Assembly (NCBI GenBank): GCA_942493275.1
Contig: OW818687.1
Span: 1,984,001 to 2,048,000 of the forward strand
DNA from: G942493275 sp942493275
GTDB lineage: Bacteria; Actinomycetota; Coriobacteriia; Anaerosomatales; PHET01
Direction: 5' to 3'
DNA: 64,000 bases
In this document: positions 40,464-48,613 of the stretch, one piece after another
Layout of the letters: each line of letters starts with the position of its first letter
Numbering within the stretch: the stretch's first letter is position 1
Position numbers and translations under genes: made by a program
The notes under the pieces: model-generated
Told to the model about the DNA's origin: nothing
Seen by the model: only the letters and a program-made list of their open reading frames with translations
Database searches by the model: none

Positions 40464-40504
40464 TTTACGATGTCCACGCGCCCCGCTATTCTGAACATAT
40501 GTTC
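40464..40504 (+). promoter_or_regulatory. ruvCAB promoter with LexA (SOS) box
   Basis: A GAACATATGTTC palindrome (40493-40504) with a G after it matches the Gram-positive/actinobacterial SOS consensus CGAAC-N4-GTTCG at all but the first base. A promoter TTTACG (40464-40469), 17-nt spacer and TATTCT (40487-40492) ends right where the box begins, so LexA would cover the transcription start. ruvC starts 27 nt downstream. Confidence 0.75.
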
Positions 40505-40530
40505 GATTCGGGCGGCGAGGGGAGCGGGAC

Positions 40531-41028
40531 GTGATCATTCTCGGGATCGATCCCGGCCTCGCGAACACGGGGTGGGGCGTCATCGAGCAGTCCGGCCCCC
40601 GGTCAAAGCCGCTCGCTTACGGATGCATCTCAACGCCTGCGGGGACTCCCGTGGCTGAGCGCCTGGCGACCATCTACGGTGAGATCCTCGGGGTGATCGA
40701 GCGATACCACCCCGAGCACTGCGCGGTCGAAAGCGTCTTCTTCGGAACCAACGCCAAGAGCGCGTTTGCGACCGGCCAGGCGAGAGGTGTCGCACTGCTC
40801 GCCACCGCCGGGTCAGGCATCGAGCTCGCCGAGTACTCCCCGGTGCAGATCAAGAGCGTGGTGGTGGGAACCGGCACCGCGGACAAGAATCAGGTCACCT
40901 ACATGGTGCGTACGCTGCTCTCACTCGATCATGACCCTCGTCCGGATCACGCGGCTGACGCCCTTGCCGCAGCGCTCACGCACGCGGCCCTCTGCGGCCG
41001 GCGCGCGCTCGAAAAGGCGTGCGGATGA
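40531..41028 (+). CDS. ruvC: Crossover junction endodeoxyribonuclease RuvC
   Basis: A 165-aa Holliday-junction resolvase. Catalytic acidic residues are visible in LGIDPGLANTGWG (Asp), CAVESVFFG (Glu), and the C-terminal DHAADALAAAL (two Asp). GTG 40531 has GAGGGGAG upstream. Its stop overlaps the ruvA start (ATGA). Likely SOS-induced through the box at 40493-40504. Confidence 0.95.
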   Translation: MIILGIDPGLANTGWGVIEQSGPRSKPLAYGCISTPAGTPVAERLATIYGEILGVIERYHPEHCAVESVFFGTNAKSAFATGQARGVALLATAGSGIELAEYSPVQIKSVVVGTGTADKNQVTYMVRTLLSLDHDPRPDHAADALAAALTHAALCGRRALEKACG

Positions 41029-41609
41029 TCGCCTTTCTCACGGGACGAATCGCCGGCAAGGGTTCCGGCTACGCGCTGCTCGACGTCGGTGGCGTCGGCT
41101 ATCGCCTGCTGATGAGTACCGCGTCGCTCGCCTCCCTGCCTGCGCAGGGCGATGAGGTCACGGTGCACACCCACCTTCACGTACGCGAGGACGAACTCAC
41201 CCTCTTCGGATTCGAGAGCGTCGCCGAGAAGGAGGCGTTCGAAGCGCTGCTCACCGTCAACGGCGTTGGACCCAAAGTGGCGCTCGCCACGCTCTCCGCG
41301 CTGTCCCCCGACACCCTGGCCGCAGCGGTCGCGTCCGAGGACGTCGCGCTCGTCTCGAGCGTGCCAGGCATCGGCAAGAAGACCGCGCAGCGCATCATCC
41401 TCGACCTGCAGGACAAGCTTGCCGCCCCGATGTCCGTCGGCGGCGCAGCGACCTCGGTCGCCGCTGCTGCCTCGGCTGAGGCGCGCGAGGCCCTGCTGGC
41501 GATGGGGTTCTCGGCGATCGAGTCCGCAAACGCACTCAAGGGCGCGCCGGAAGGCGACGCGGAGGCCACCCTGAAGTACGCACTCGTCCGGCTCGGAGGG
41601 GGTGCGTGA
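41025..41609 (+). CDS. ruvA: Holliday junction DNA helicase subunit RuvA
   Basis: A 194-aa protein with the N-terminal OB domain (MIAFLTGRIAGK), two helix-hairpin-helix motifs (VNGVGPKVA and VPGIGKKTA) and a C-terminal domain that contacts RuvB (ALLAMGFSAIESANAL). ATG 41025 overlaps the ruvC stop and has AAAAGG 7 nt upstream, so the earlier GTG is not needed. Confidence 0.95.
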   Translation: MIAFLTGRIAGKGSGYALLDVGGVGYRLLMSTASLASLPAQGDEVTVHTHLHVREDELTLFGFESVAEKEAFEALLTVNGVGPKVALATLSALSPDTLAAAVASEDVALVSSVPGIGKKTAQRIILDLQDKLAAPMSVGGAATSVAAAASAEAREALLAMGFSAIESANALKGAPEGDAEATLKYALVRLGGGA

Positions 41610-41610
41610 G

Positions 41611-42681
41611 ATGAGCACCGTTTGGGAGGCCGGGGATGCACTAGGCGCAGGTGACGAGGCTGAACGCCTCGTCTCGGCTGAGTACACCGAAGACGACCTC
41701 GAGATCGATCGCAACCTGCGGCCCCAGAAGCTGGCGGAGTACCTGGGCCAGACGCGGGTCAAGGACAATCTCGGGGTTCTGATCGACGCTGCTCGCGGGC
41801 GGGACGAGACACTCGACCACATCTTGCTGTCGGGGCCTCCGGGCCTCGGAAAGACCACGCTCGCCGCGGTCGTTGCCAATGAACTCGGCGTGAAGATGAA
41901 GACCACGAGCGGTCCTGCGGTCGAACGCCCGGGCGATCTGGCTGCCATCCTCACGAACCTCGAGGAGCGCGACGTCCTGTTCATCGACGAGATCCACCGC
42001 CTCAACCGCGTGGTTGAAGAGGTGCTCTATCCCGCGATGGAGGATTTCACCCTCGACATCGTGATAGGCAAGGGTCCGGCGGCCCGGTCGATCCGGCTGG
42101 ATCTGCCGCGCTTCACGCTCATCGGCGCGACCACTCGTACCGGCTTGCTCAGCGGTCCGTTGCGCGATCGGTTCGGCATGGCGTTCCGACTCGACTACTA
42201 CACGCCCGTCGAGCTCGGCGAGATCGTTCGGCGCAGCGCCGGCATCCTCGGTGTCTCGATCGACGACGAGGGTGCCGATGAGATCGCTCGCAGGAGCCGT
42301 GGGACACCCCGGCTCGCCAACCGGCTGCTTAAGCGCGTACGCGATTACGCACAGGTCAGGCACTCGGGGGCGATCGATGAGGACGTGGCCGCCGAGGCGC
42401 TCGCGTTCTTCGAGGTCGATCACCTGGGACTGGACTGGATGGACGTGCGGGTACTGTCCACGCTGGCCGAGACGTTCTCGGGCCGACCGGTCGGGCTCAA
42501 CACTCTTGCGAGCGCGGTGGGCGAGGAGCCCGACACTCTCGAGGACGTCTACGAGCCGTACCTGCTGCAACTCGGTCTGATCGTGCGCACGCCCAAGGGC
42601 AGGCAGGCGACAACGCGCGCTTACGAACATCTCGGCCTGCCGGTACCCGCGACTTCGCCCAAACAAGACGGGCTGTTCTGA
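41611..42681 (+). CDS. ruvB: Holliday junction DNA helicase RuvB
   Basis: A 356-aa AAA+ motor with Walker A GPPGLGKTTLA, Walker B LFIDEIHRL, sensor GATTRTG and the C-terminal winged helix. ATG 41611 with GGAGGGGG upstream is preferred over GTG 41602, which overlaps ruvA. The stop overlaps the start of a small membrane-protein gene (TGATG at 42679-42683), which links that gene and its M48-like neighbour to the SOS operon. Confidence 0.95.
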   Translation: MSTVWEAGDALGAGDEAERLVSAEYTEDDLEIDRNLRPQKLAEYLGQTRVKDNLGVLIDAARGRDETLDHILLSGPPGLGKTTLAAVVANELGVKMKTTSGPAVERPGDLAAILTNLEERDVLFIDEIHRLNRVVEEVLYPAMEDFTLDIVIGKGPAARSIRLDLPRFTLIGATTRTGLLSGPLRDRFGMAFRLDYYTPVELGEIVRRSAGILGVSIDDEGADEIARRSRGTPRLANRLLKRVRDYAQVRHSGAIDEDVAAEALAFFEVDHLGLDWMDVRVLSTLAETFSGRPVGLNTLASAVGEEPDTLEDVYEPYLLQLGLIVRTPKGRQATTRAYEHLGLPVPATSPKQDGLF

Positions 42682-43022
42682 TGGAGGAGCCCGAAGTGAA
42701 CAAGAGCGAACTCGACGCCGCCCTCGACGAAGGCGAGCTTTCTGAGCTGCCTCCCAACCGGCCCAAGGGGCTGCTCGGAGAGAAGAACCCGAATCTGTAT
42801 GCGGTCGACGATTTTGAGCCCGACCTGAGCGCAGGCGTGTCACAGGAGAACGACGTTCCGGTGGTGTGGCTCGCGGTCGTTCTGGCGTACCTGCTGTTCT
42901 TCCCGCTCGCATACGTCATCTTGTGGCGCTCGCAGCAGTTCACTCGCAAGACCAAGGTGGTCGTAAGCGTCATCGGCGCGGTCGGTGTCCTCGCGACCGC
43001 CTGGTGGCTCTGGGCGTACTGA
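42681..43022 (+). CDS. 113-aa membrane protein, unknown
   Basis: No family recognised. An acidic cytoplasmic half (about residues 1-58) precedes two membrane helices (about 59-80 and 92-113) joined by a basic loop. It is coupled to ruvB by a TGATG overlap and to the next gene in the same way (TGATG at 43020-43024). The tight packing suggests a joint function with the M48-like protein. Confidence 0.7.
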   Translation: MEEPEVNKSELDAALDEGELSELPPNRPKGLLGEKNPNLYAVDDFEPDLSAGVSQENDVPVVWLAVVLAYLLFFPLAYVILWRSQQFTRKTKVVVSVIGAVGVLATAWWLWAY

Positions 43023-44116
43023 TGTCCGGGCCTCTCCGGGTCGAGCCGCTGTGGGTGCGCGTCGACCGCAACCGCGTGAAGCTCGCCGTCTTCGTGGTGC
43101 TCTTCATCGGCGGCTCGGCGCTTTTGCTGTCCACGGCGCTGGTCCTTGTGCCCGGCAGCCTGCTGGGAATCCTGGCGCCAGATTACTCCGCGTGGATCCG
43201 CCAAGTGTTCGTGTGGGCGGGTGTCGCGTTTCTGGCGCTCGTGGCGCTCGGCGCGCTACTCGGCGCGATCCAGCTCTCCAACGCCGAGGACTGGGTGCGC
43301 AACCGGTTCGGCGGCATGGAGATGGCGCCGGGCAAAACGCCCGGGCTTGAGTCGGTCGCCGCCGACATCGCGCTCGCGGCGGGCCTGCCCACGGCTCCGC
43401 GGCTGATGTTGCTGGACTCCGATGCGATCAACGCCTGCATCATCGGCATGAACCGGTCCAACCCGGTGCTGGGCGTGACGCGCGGCTTCGTGAGCGGCCT
43501 CAGCGCCGAGGAGCAGCGCGCGGTCATCGCGACGCTCGTCGCCCGGCTGGTCGCCGGTGACGTGCTGTTCGCGACCGCACTGGCCGCGCTGATGGGGCCG
43601 CTGAAGGCGATCCGCGACATGCCCAAGCACGGCACCGACATCGCCGCCGGGTGCGCGGACGCCGGATGCTCCGATCCGGGCTGCCTGGATGCCGGTTCGG
43701 GGTGCTCGGGAGACGGGTGCTCCGGAATCGGCGACTCCGATGACGCCGCCGGCTGCGTCGGAGCGATCGGCATCGTGCTGTTCCTCGCCTTCGTCGCCGC
43801 GGTCACCTACCTCGCGGTGCTCGGTTCCGCGTGGCTCGTGACGCTGTGGGGGCGGGCCCTTCATCGGACCGCATATGAGAAGGCCGATGCCGAGGGGATG
43901 CTCCTGCTGAAGGACCCGGCACCGATGCTCTCGGCGCTCGCGAAGGTCTCGGCATCGTCGAATGCCGCGGGTGACGGAGACCGTTCCTACGACGGCATCT
44001 TTTACGCGCAGACGAGCGGTACGCCGTCCATCGAGCGCATCGAGAGGCGACGCTACCAGCGGCTCCGCGAGGTCCTGGGCACCGACGGTCTTGCGGCACC
44101 TGACCTGCCCACTTAG
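43022..44116 (+). CDS. M48/HtpX-like membrane protein lacking the HExxH site
   Basis: A 364-aa protein with membrane spans at about 20-43, 62-84 and 249-275. The segment TRGFVSGLSAEEQRAVIA aligns with the M48 region just before the zinc site. Where the HELAH motif should be (171-175) it reads TLVAR, followed by the usual Asp (D180). The third-ligand region is kept as YEKADAEG (285-292), followed by the DPAPMLSALAKV helix seen in HtpX. Between them lies a Gly/Asp-rich loop with six cysteines (211, 216, 221, 228, 233, 245). It is probably a protease-dead homolog, possibly metal- or partner-binding. Loss of the first motif is seen directly; the homology is from pattern. Confidence 0.6.
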   Translation: MSGPLRVEPLWVRVDRNRVKLAVFVVLFIGGSALLLSTALVLVPGSLLGILAPDYSAWIRQVFVWAGVAFLALVALGALLGAIQLSNAEDWVRNRFGGMEMAPGKTPGLESVAADIALAAGLPTAPRLMLLDSDAINACIIGMNRSNPVLGVTRGFVSGLSAEEQRAVIATLVARLVAGDVLFATALAALMGPLKAIRDMPKHGTDIAAGCADAGCSDPGCLDAGSGCSGDGCSGIGDSDDAAGCVGAIGIVLFLAFVAAVTYLAVLGSAWLVTLWGRALHRTAYEKADAEGMLLLKDPAPMLSALAKVSASSNAAGDGDRSYDGIFYAQTSGTPSIERIERRRYQRLREVLGTDGLAAPDLPT

Positions 44117-44226
44117 TCGCGCATCGTCTCGACAACCGGCCCGTTTTCGCTCACACTTTGTTGCGGAGCCGGATGGCGGTTCTGTGGTTCGCGGCGTCGT
44201 ACCCGTACTAGCGGTGCGGGCAGTGC

Positions 44227-44263
44227 GCCGCCTTCTTGCGGCCCCTGAGCGGGGCGGAAGGTG
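44227..44263 (+). promoter_or_regulatory. Structured leader of the cold-shock gene
   Basis: CGCCTTC (44229-44235) can pair with GAAGGTG (44257-44263), covering the ribosome binding site, with one G-U. A competing hairpin GCCGC/GCGGC (44227-44231 with 44238-44242) would release it. Cold-shock mRNAs are known to switch leader structure with temperature. The claim for this gene is inference. The 110 nt upstream hold no gene that I can see. Confidence 0.35.
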
Positions 44264-44271
44264 AGTTCGGT

Positions 44272-44475
44272 ATGGCACAGGGTACGGTCAAGTGGTTCAA
44301 CGCGGACAAGGGCTATGGGTTTATCTCGCAGGAAGACGGCGAAGACCTCTTCGTCCACTTCAGCGAGATCCAGATGGACGGCTTCAAGACCCTCGACGAG
44401 GGCCAGGCGGTCCAGTTCGACATCACCACCGGCCGCAACGGCAAGGAGCAGGCGAGCAACGTCCGCGGCGCGTAA
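44272..44475 (+). CDS. Cold-shock protein (CspA family)
   Basis: A 67-aa single cold-shock domain. RNP1 is KGYGFIS and RNP2 is LFVHFS. It starts QGTVKWFNADKG as is standard. Acts as an RNA chaperone. GGAAGG lies 10 nt before ATG 44272. A 15-bp terminator follows 22 nt after the stop, so it is monocistronic. Confidence 0.96.
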   Translation: MAQGTVKWFNADKGYGFISQEDGEDLFVHFSEIQMDGFKTLDEGQAVQFDITTGRNGKEQASNVRGA

Positions 44476-44497
44476 CCGCGGCATACAGTGACTATCC

Positions 44498-44529
44498 GAG
44501 AAGGGCGGCCCCACGGGGTCGTCCTTCTC
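44498..44529 (+). terminator. Terminator after the cold-shock gene
   Basis: GAGAAGGGCGGCCCC (44498-44512) pairs with GGGGTCGTCCTTCTC (44515-44529), 15 bp with two G-U pairs; the top pairs must open to form a loop. TCTGTTC follows. Confidence 0.75.
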
Positions 44530-44581
44530 TCTGTTCGGCCACGCAAGGGTACATTCGATGTAGCCGAGAGGGGGAGCGCCC

Positions 44582-46156
44582 GTGCCCGAGCCGATCGACC
44601 CACAGAAGTCCGGCGAGGCGCGCGTGCTCGTCACGGCCGCGACCGGCTACATCGGATCCCACATCGTCGCGCCGCTCGCTCGCGCGGGCTTTCGCGTCCG
44701 CGTCTCAGCCCGCACTCCGGAGCGGCTGCGTCCCGACGTCGTTGAAGCGGCCGATGAGGTCGTACGCGCGGATGCCTTCGACGCGGGGTCGGTCCGGGCG
44801 TCGCTCGAAGGTGTCGATACCGCCTACTACCTCGTGCACACGCTCGGCGGCGGCGCTGACTACGCCGAGAGGGACCGTCGTGCGGCGACGATCTTCGCCT
44901 CGGCGGCCGCGGATGCCGGGGTGCGACGCATCGTCTTCTTCGGCGGGCTCGGTCAGGAGGCGGGGTCACTCTCCGAGCACCTGGCGAGCCGTCATGAGGT
45001 GGGCAGGCTGCTGGCGTCAACCGGCGTGCCGGTCGTGGAGTTCAGGGCGTCGGTCGTCGTGGGCAGCGGCTCGACGAGTTTCGAGATGATTCGCAACCTC
45101 GTTGAGAAGCTGCCGGTGATGACCACGCCGAGCTGGGTCCGGATGGGATCGCAGCCCATCGGAATCGACGACGTCGCCGCCTACATGTGCGCCGCCCCGC
45201 GCGTGGAAATGGCCCCCGGGGATGCCCACAGCATCTACGAGATCGGCGGCTCCGAGGTCGTCACCTACGGCGACCTGCTCAGGCTCTACGCGAGCCGTCG
45301 AGGGCTCAAGCGGCTCGTTATCCCCGTGCCGTTCCTGACGCCTCGGCTGTCGGGGTGGTGGCTGTACCTGTTCACCCCCAAGCAGGCGACGGTTGGTCGT
45401 CAGCTCGCCGAGTCGCTCAGGTATCCGACGGTGGTCACGAGCGACGCCGCGTCACGCGACTTCGAGGACATCCGGCCGATCGGCGCGAGGGAGGCCATAG
45501 ACCGGGCATTCAGGGAAGAAGAGCGAATGTTCGCCTCCATCTGCTGGGCGAAGGAGTTGGCGGGTCGGCCGACGCCGGTGGGTCTCGAGCGCGAGGGGCG
45601 CTACATCGACTCGAGAACCATCCGGGCCTCGTGCCCGCCGATAGCAGCGTTCGATCCGATCGCGTGTATCGGAGGTGAGAGAGGCTGGTATGCCTTCGAT
45701 ACTCTGTGGGACGTCCGCGGCTTCATCGACATCCTTCTCGGCGGCCCGGGGCATCGCCGCGGGCGCCGCGATCAGTACGCCCTCGTCGAGGGCGACCATC
45801 TCGAGTGGTGGCGAGTCGAGCGCGTTGATTCTCAGCGGCTGCTCAGACTTCATGCGGAGATGAAGGTTCCGGGTGAGGGCTGGCTTCAGTACGAACTGGC
45901 CGAGGATGGCGACGGTACCCTGGTCCGTCAGACCGCCGTGTTCGACGCGAAGGGCATCTGGGGTAGGCTGTACTGGTACGTGGTGCTGCCGTTCCACCAC
46001 TTTGTCTTCAACGGCACGCTCAAGGGCATCGCCCGTGAGTGCCGGGCCCTGGTGGAAGGCCCGAACACCTGTGAGCTTCCCGGGGTCTGGGAACGAGGAG
46101 TCGCCGAGCGGGCAGCATCCGGCGACGAAGCGGCTATCGCGATGAAGGAGGAGTAG
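44582..46156 (+). CDS. SDR/NmrA-type oxidoreductase with C-terminal DUF2867-like domain
   Basis: A 524-aa two-domain protein. Residues about 12-330 are an atypical short-chain dehydrogenase: the NAD(P) loop is TAATGYIGSH and a TLGGGADYAERD stretch follows. Residues about 340-500 resemble the SRPBCC-like DUF2867 domain (RGWYAFDTLWDVRG, WWRVERVD, LPFHHFVFNGTLKGIARE). The combination is known in the YtbQ/NmrA-like group; substrate unknown. GTG 44582 has a GAGGGGGAG box upstream. The downstream 118-aa gene starts at the base after the stop. Confidence 0.8.
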   Translation: MPEPIDPQKSGEARVLVTAATGYIGSHIVAPLARAGFRVRVSARTPERLRPDVVEAADEVVRADAFDAGSVRASLEGVDTAYYLVHTLGGGADYAERDRRAATIFASAAADAGVRRIVFFGGLGQEAGSLSEHLASRHEVGRLLASTGVPVVEFRASVVVGSGSTSFEMIRNLVEKLPVMTTPSWVRMGSQPIGIDDVAAYMCAAPRVEMAPGDAHSIYEIGGSEVVTYGDLLRLYASRRGLKRLVIPVPFLTPRLSGWWLYLFTPKQATVGRQLAESLRYPTVVTSDAASRDFEDIRPIGAREAIDRAFREEERMFASICWAKELAGRPTPVGLEREGRYIDSRTIRASCPPIAAFDPIACIGGERGWYAFDTLWDVRGFIDILLGGPGHRRGRRDQYALVEGDHLEWWRVERVDSQRLLRLHAEMKVPGEGWLQYELAEDGDGTLVRQTAVFDAKGIWGRLYWYVVLPFHHFVFNGTLKGIARECRALVEGPNTCELPGVWERGVAERAASGDEAAIAMKEE

Positions 46157-46513
46157 GTGCAGTACCAGTCCGACTACGTCCTCCGTGTCATCGAGCAGAT
46201 GGGCTCCCTCCTGCGCCGCGCGCTCGACAACCTGCGCCCCGGCGGTCCCGAGGAGCCCTACGAGCTCGCCCAGCAGGCGCTCGGCCTTGCGCTGGACATC
46301 GATCCTGCCACGGCGGCTCGGCTCGCGCCCCAGGGGCTGGTCGCGCTCCTCGAGATCGACACTCCCGACGAGCGGGTCATCCGGCTGATCGCCGACGCCT
46401 TCGAGGTGCAGGCCGAAGCGCTCGAGCTCAACGGCGATTTCATGGGCGCCCAGCTTCGGCGCGAGCAGGCGCTCGCGGTGCGAGGCATGCTCGACGGCAG
46501 CCACGTGAACTGA
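46157..46513 (+). CDS. 118-aa helical protein, DUF6483-like
   Basis: A small all-helical soluble protein (SDYVLRVIEQMGSLLRRAL at the start) that looks like the DUF6483 group of uncharacterised proteins; this assignment is from memory. It starts with GTG directly after the SDR gene stop. The repeated Leu/Ala-rich helices suggest a TPR-like fold. A hairpin terminator follows 11 nt after its stop. Confidence 0.6.
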   Translation: MQYQSDYVLRVIEQMGSLLRRALDNLRPGGPEEPYELAQQALGLALDIDPATAARLAPQGLVALLEIDTPDERVIRLIADAFEVQAEALELNGDFMGAQLRREQALAVRGMLDGSHVN

Positions 46514-46524
46514 GCTCGCACGCG

Positions 46525-46560
46525 ATGCGACCCCACCGCACGCTCGCGGCAGGGTCGCAT
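46525..46560. terminator. Hairpin between convergent genes
   Basis: Perfect 9-bp arms ATGCGACCC (46525-46533) and GGGTCGCAT (46552-46560) with an 18-nt loop lie between the 118-aa gene and the superoxide reductase gene, which converge. No T-run on either side. Confidence 0.5.
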
Positions 46561-46583
46561 GGTGGTGAGACTCAGGTTGCGGA

Positions 46584-46934
46584 CTAGGGCGCCACGGTTT
46601 CGGCAACCCATACCCCGTGCAGGTTGCAGCTTTCCATCGCGGCCAGCGCAGTACCTGCATCCACGTTGAGCACGCACGTGACCTCGGGGTCGACGGCCAC
46701 GGCCGAGAAGTCGAAGCGCGCAACCGGAACGCCGGCAGCGTGCACCTCGATCCACTCGATGAAGTGGTCCGGCTGGTTGGGATGCGCCACGTAGTGCCCG
46801 ACCTTCACCCTGACGCGCACGCGCTCACCTTCTCGCACGCACTCGATGTACGGAGTGTGCTTCTTCTCGAAATCACCGGCTGCTTCAAGGTCATCGACCT
46901 TGTTGATGCCGGAAAGGATCGGTGCGTCACTCAT
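46584..46934 (-). CDS. Superoxide reductase (neelaredoxin/desulfoferrodoxin family)
   Basis: A 116-aa protein with only the catalytic iron domain (no N-terminal rubredoxin-like desulforedoxin part). Expected iron ligands are H26 (in EKKHTP), H51 and H57 (in HPNQPDHFIEW), and C103 with H106 (in CNLHGVW). The lysine next to H26 (K25) is the residue known to guide superoxide. It reduces superoxide to peroxide without making oxygen, typical of anaerobes. It is divergent from the isochorismatase-like gene. Confidence 0.92.
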   Translation of the reverse strand: MSDAPILSGINKVDDLEAAGDFEKKHTPYIECVREGERVRVRVKVGHYVAHPNQPDHFIEWIEVHAAGVPVARFDFSAVAVDPEVTCVLNVDAGTALAAMESCNLHGVWVAETVAP

Positions 46935-46990
46935 GCGGGGCCTCCATCGTTCACTTGCCGTCTCGTACCGGCCGCTCGCCGGCTGTGCGG

Positions 46991-47019
46991 TTTATACCCG
47001 ACTCGGCCGCGGCTAGAAT
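46991..47019 (+). promoter_or_regulatory. Promoter of the isochorismatase-like gene
   Basis: TTTATA (46991-46996), a 17-nt spacer and TAGAAT (47014-47019). The first transcribed base would be near 47026, giving a leader of about 30 nt. Confidence 0.5.
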
Positions 47020-47055
47020 CGTATGAGTCCGCCAGCATGAAGAATCGGAGCCGAG

Positions 47056-47637
47056 ATGACCGCCAGCACACTCGTGAGTGACCGGGAGCGCACCGCTCTG
47101 GTCGTCGTCGACATTCAGGAGAGGCTCGCGGGTGTGATGGAGCGCCGCGAGACGGTGATCGCGCGGACGAAGCTCCTCATCAGTGCCGCGGCGATCGTCG
47201 GCGCACCCATAATCGCGACCCGGCAGTACCCCAAGGGACTCGGCCCGATGGAGCCCGAGATCACGGACGCGCTACAGGCGGCTGCCGACGCGGGGACTGC
47301 CGTGCACGAGGTCGACAAAGTCTCGTTCGACTGCTTCGCCGAGGTGGACTTCGTCGAGGCCGTCGCGGCCACGGGCCGCACACAGCTCGTCTTGGCGGGC
47401 ATGGAGACGCACATCTGCATCGCGCAGACCGCGCTGGGGGGACTCATTCGAGGACATGACGTCTTCGTCGCGGCCGACGCATGCTGCTCCCGCGAAGAAG
47501 AGAATCGACATCTCGCCATCGCGCGTCTCGCGCATGCCGGTGCGGTCATCAGCACTGCTGAATCCGTTGCCTATGAACTCATCGGTCAGGCGGGTACCGC
47601 CGAGTTCAAACTCCTGCTCGCGGCGGTCAAAGGGTAG
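47056..47637 (+). CDS. Isochorismatase family cysteine hydrolase
   Basis: A 193-aa alpha/beta hydrolase of the nicotinamidase/isochorismatase type. The catalytic triad is visible as D19 (VVVDIQ), K88 (VDKVSF) and C121 (METHICI). The substrate is not predictable: the subgroup resembles YcaC-type hydrolases. It sits alone between the superoxide reductase (divergent) and folD. GAGCCGAGATG at the start gives only a weak ribosome binding site. Confidence 0.9.
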   Translation: MTASTLVSDRERTALVVVDIQERLAGVMERRETVIARTKLLISAAAIVGAPIIATRQYPKGLGPMEPEITDALQAAADAGTAVHEVDKVSFDCFAEVDFVEAVAATGRTQLVLAGMETHICIAQTALGGLIRGHDVFVAADACCSREEENRHLAIARLAHAGAVISTAESVAYELIGQAGTAEFKLLLAAVKG

Positions 47638-47758
47638 GTCGCACGAGCCCGGTTTGACTCGGCCTCCGTGTTACACTGTGCGCTCAATCAGCCCCACGTT
47701 CACGAGTACGCTGCGACTCAAGGGGCGCGGTCGGATCGACGTTCGAAGGGGTTCGCAC

Positions 47759-48613
47759 GTGACACAGATCATCGACGGCATTCTCGTCGCCGCCGCCGCC
47801 AAAGCCGATGCCGCCTGTATCGTCGCGAAGGTCAAAGAGGCGGGTGTCACTCCCGGCCTCGCGGTCGTGCTCGTCGGCGAGGATCCGGCATCCCAGTCCT
47901 ACGTTCGCATGAAGGAGCGGGACTGCGAAGAGGTCGGCATCGCCTCGTTCGACTACCGCCGCCCCGCTGACATCGATCAGGCCGAGCTGGACGCCATCAT
48001 CGACGAGTGCAACTCCGATCCCCGCGTACACGGCATCCTCGTGCAGATGCCGCTCCCGTCGCACCTCGACGCCGAGCAGGCCATATCGCGCATCGACGCC
48101 GAGAAGGACGTGGACGGGTTCCACCCCGTCAACCTGGGCCGATTGGTACGCGGGCTCGAGGCGCCGCGCGCCTGCACGCCGTGGGGCGTCATGTCCATGC
48201 TCGACCACTACGGCATCGACCCGGCGGGCAAGCGCGCTGTGGTCATCGGGCGCTCGACGATCGTCGGTAAGCCGATGGCGCTCATGCTTCTCGAGCGAGA
48301 TGCGACGGTGACGATCTGTCACAGCCGCACCCCCGACCTGCCCGCGGTGTGTCGCGAGGCCGACATCCTGGTGGCTGCGGTCGGGCGGGCGCGCATGGTG
48401 ACCCCGGAGTACGTGAAGCCGGGAGCTGTCGTGATCGACGTCGGTATCAACCGCACCGATGAGGGTCTTGTGGGAGACGTGGACTTCGAGAGCGTCGCCC
48501 CGGTCGCATCCGCTATCACCCCGGTCCCCGGGGGTGTAGGTCCCGTGACGCGGGCCATGCTCGTCGTCAACACCGCAGTCGCCGCCGCCCGAGCGGCAGG
48601 AGTGGAGCTGTGA
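47759..48613 (+). CDS. folD: Methylenetetrahydrofolate dehydrogenase / cyclohydrolase
   Basis: A 284-aa bifunctional enzyme that interconverts methylene-, methenyl- and 10-formyl-tetrahydrofolate. Y48 and K52 in SYVRMKERDCEEVG are the cyclohydrolase residues. The Rossmann loop is VIGRSTIVGKP and the C-terminal signature is PGGVGPVTRAML. GTG 47759 has GAAGGGG upstream. The 120 nt before it contain a TACACT -10-like element (47672-47677) without a good -35. The stop overlaps the next start (TGATG). Confidence 0.95.
   Translation: MTQIIDGILVAAAAKADAACIVAKVKEAGVTPGLAVVLVGEDPASQSYVRMKERDCEEVGIASFDYRRPADIDQAELDAIIDECNSDPRVHGILVQMPLPSHLDAEQAISRIDAEKDVDGFHPVNLGRLVRGLEAPRACTPWGVMSMLDHYGIDPAGKRAVVIGRSTIVGKPMALMLLERDATVTICHSRTPDLPAVCREADILVAAVGRARMVTPEYVKPGAVVIDVGINRTDEGLVGDVDFESVAPVASAITPVPGGVGPVTRAMLVVNTAVAAARAAGVEL

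Noticed and set aside
47653..47677. TTGACT/TACACT pair before folD as a promoter
   Set aside because: The hexamers are only about 12 nt apart, too close for a sigma-70-type promoter.
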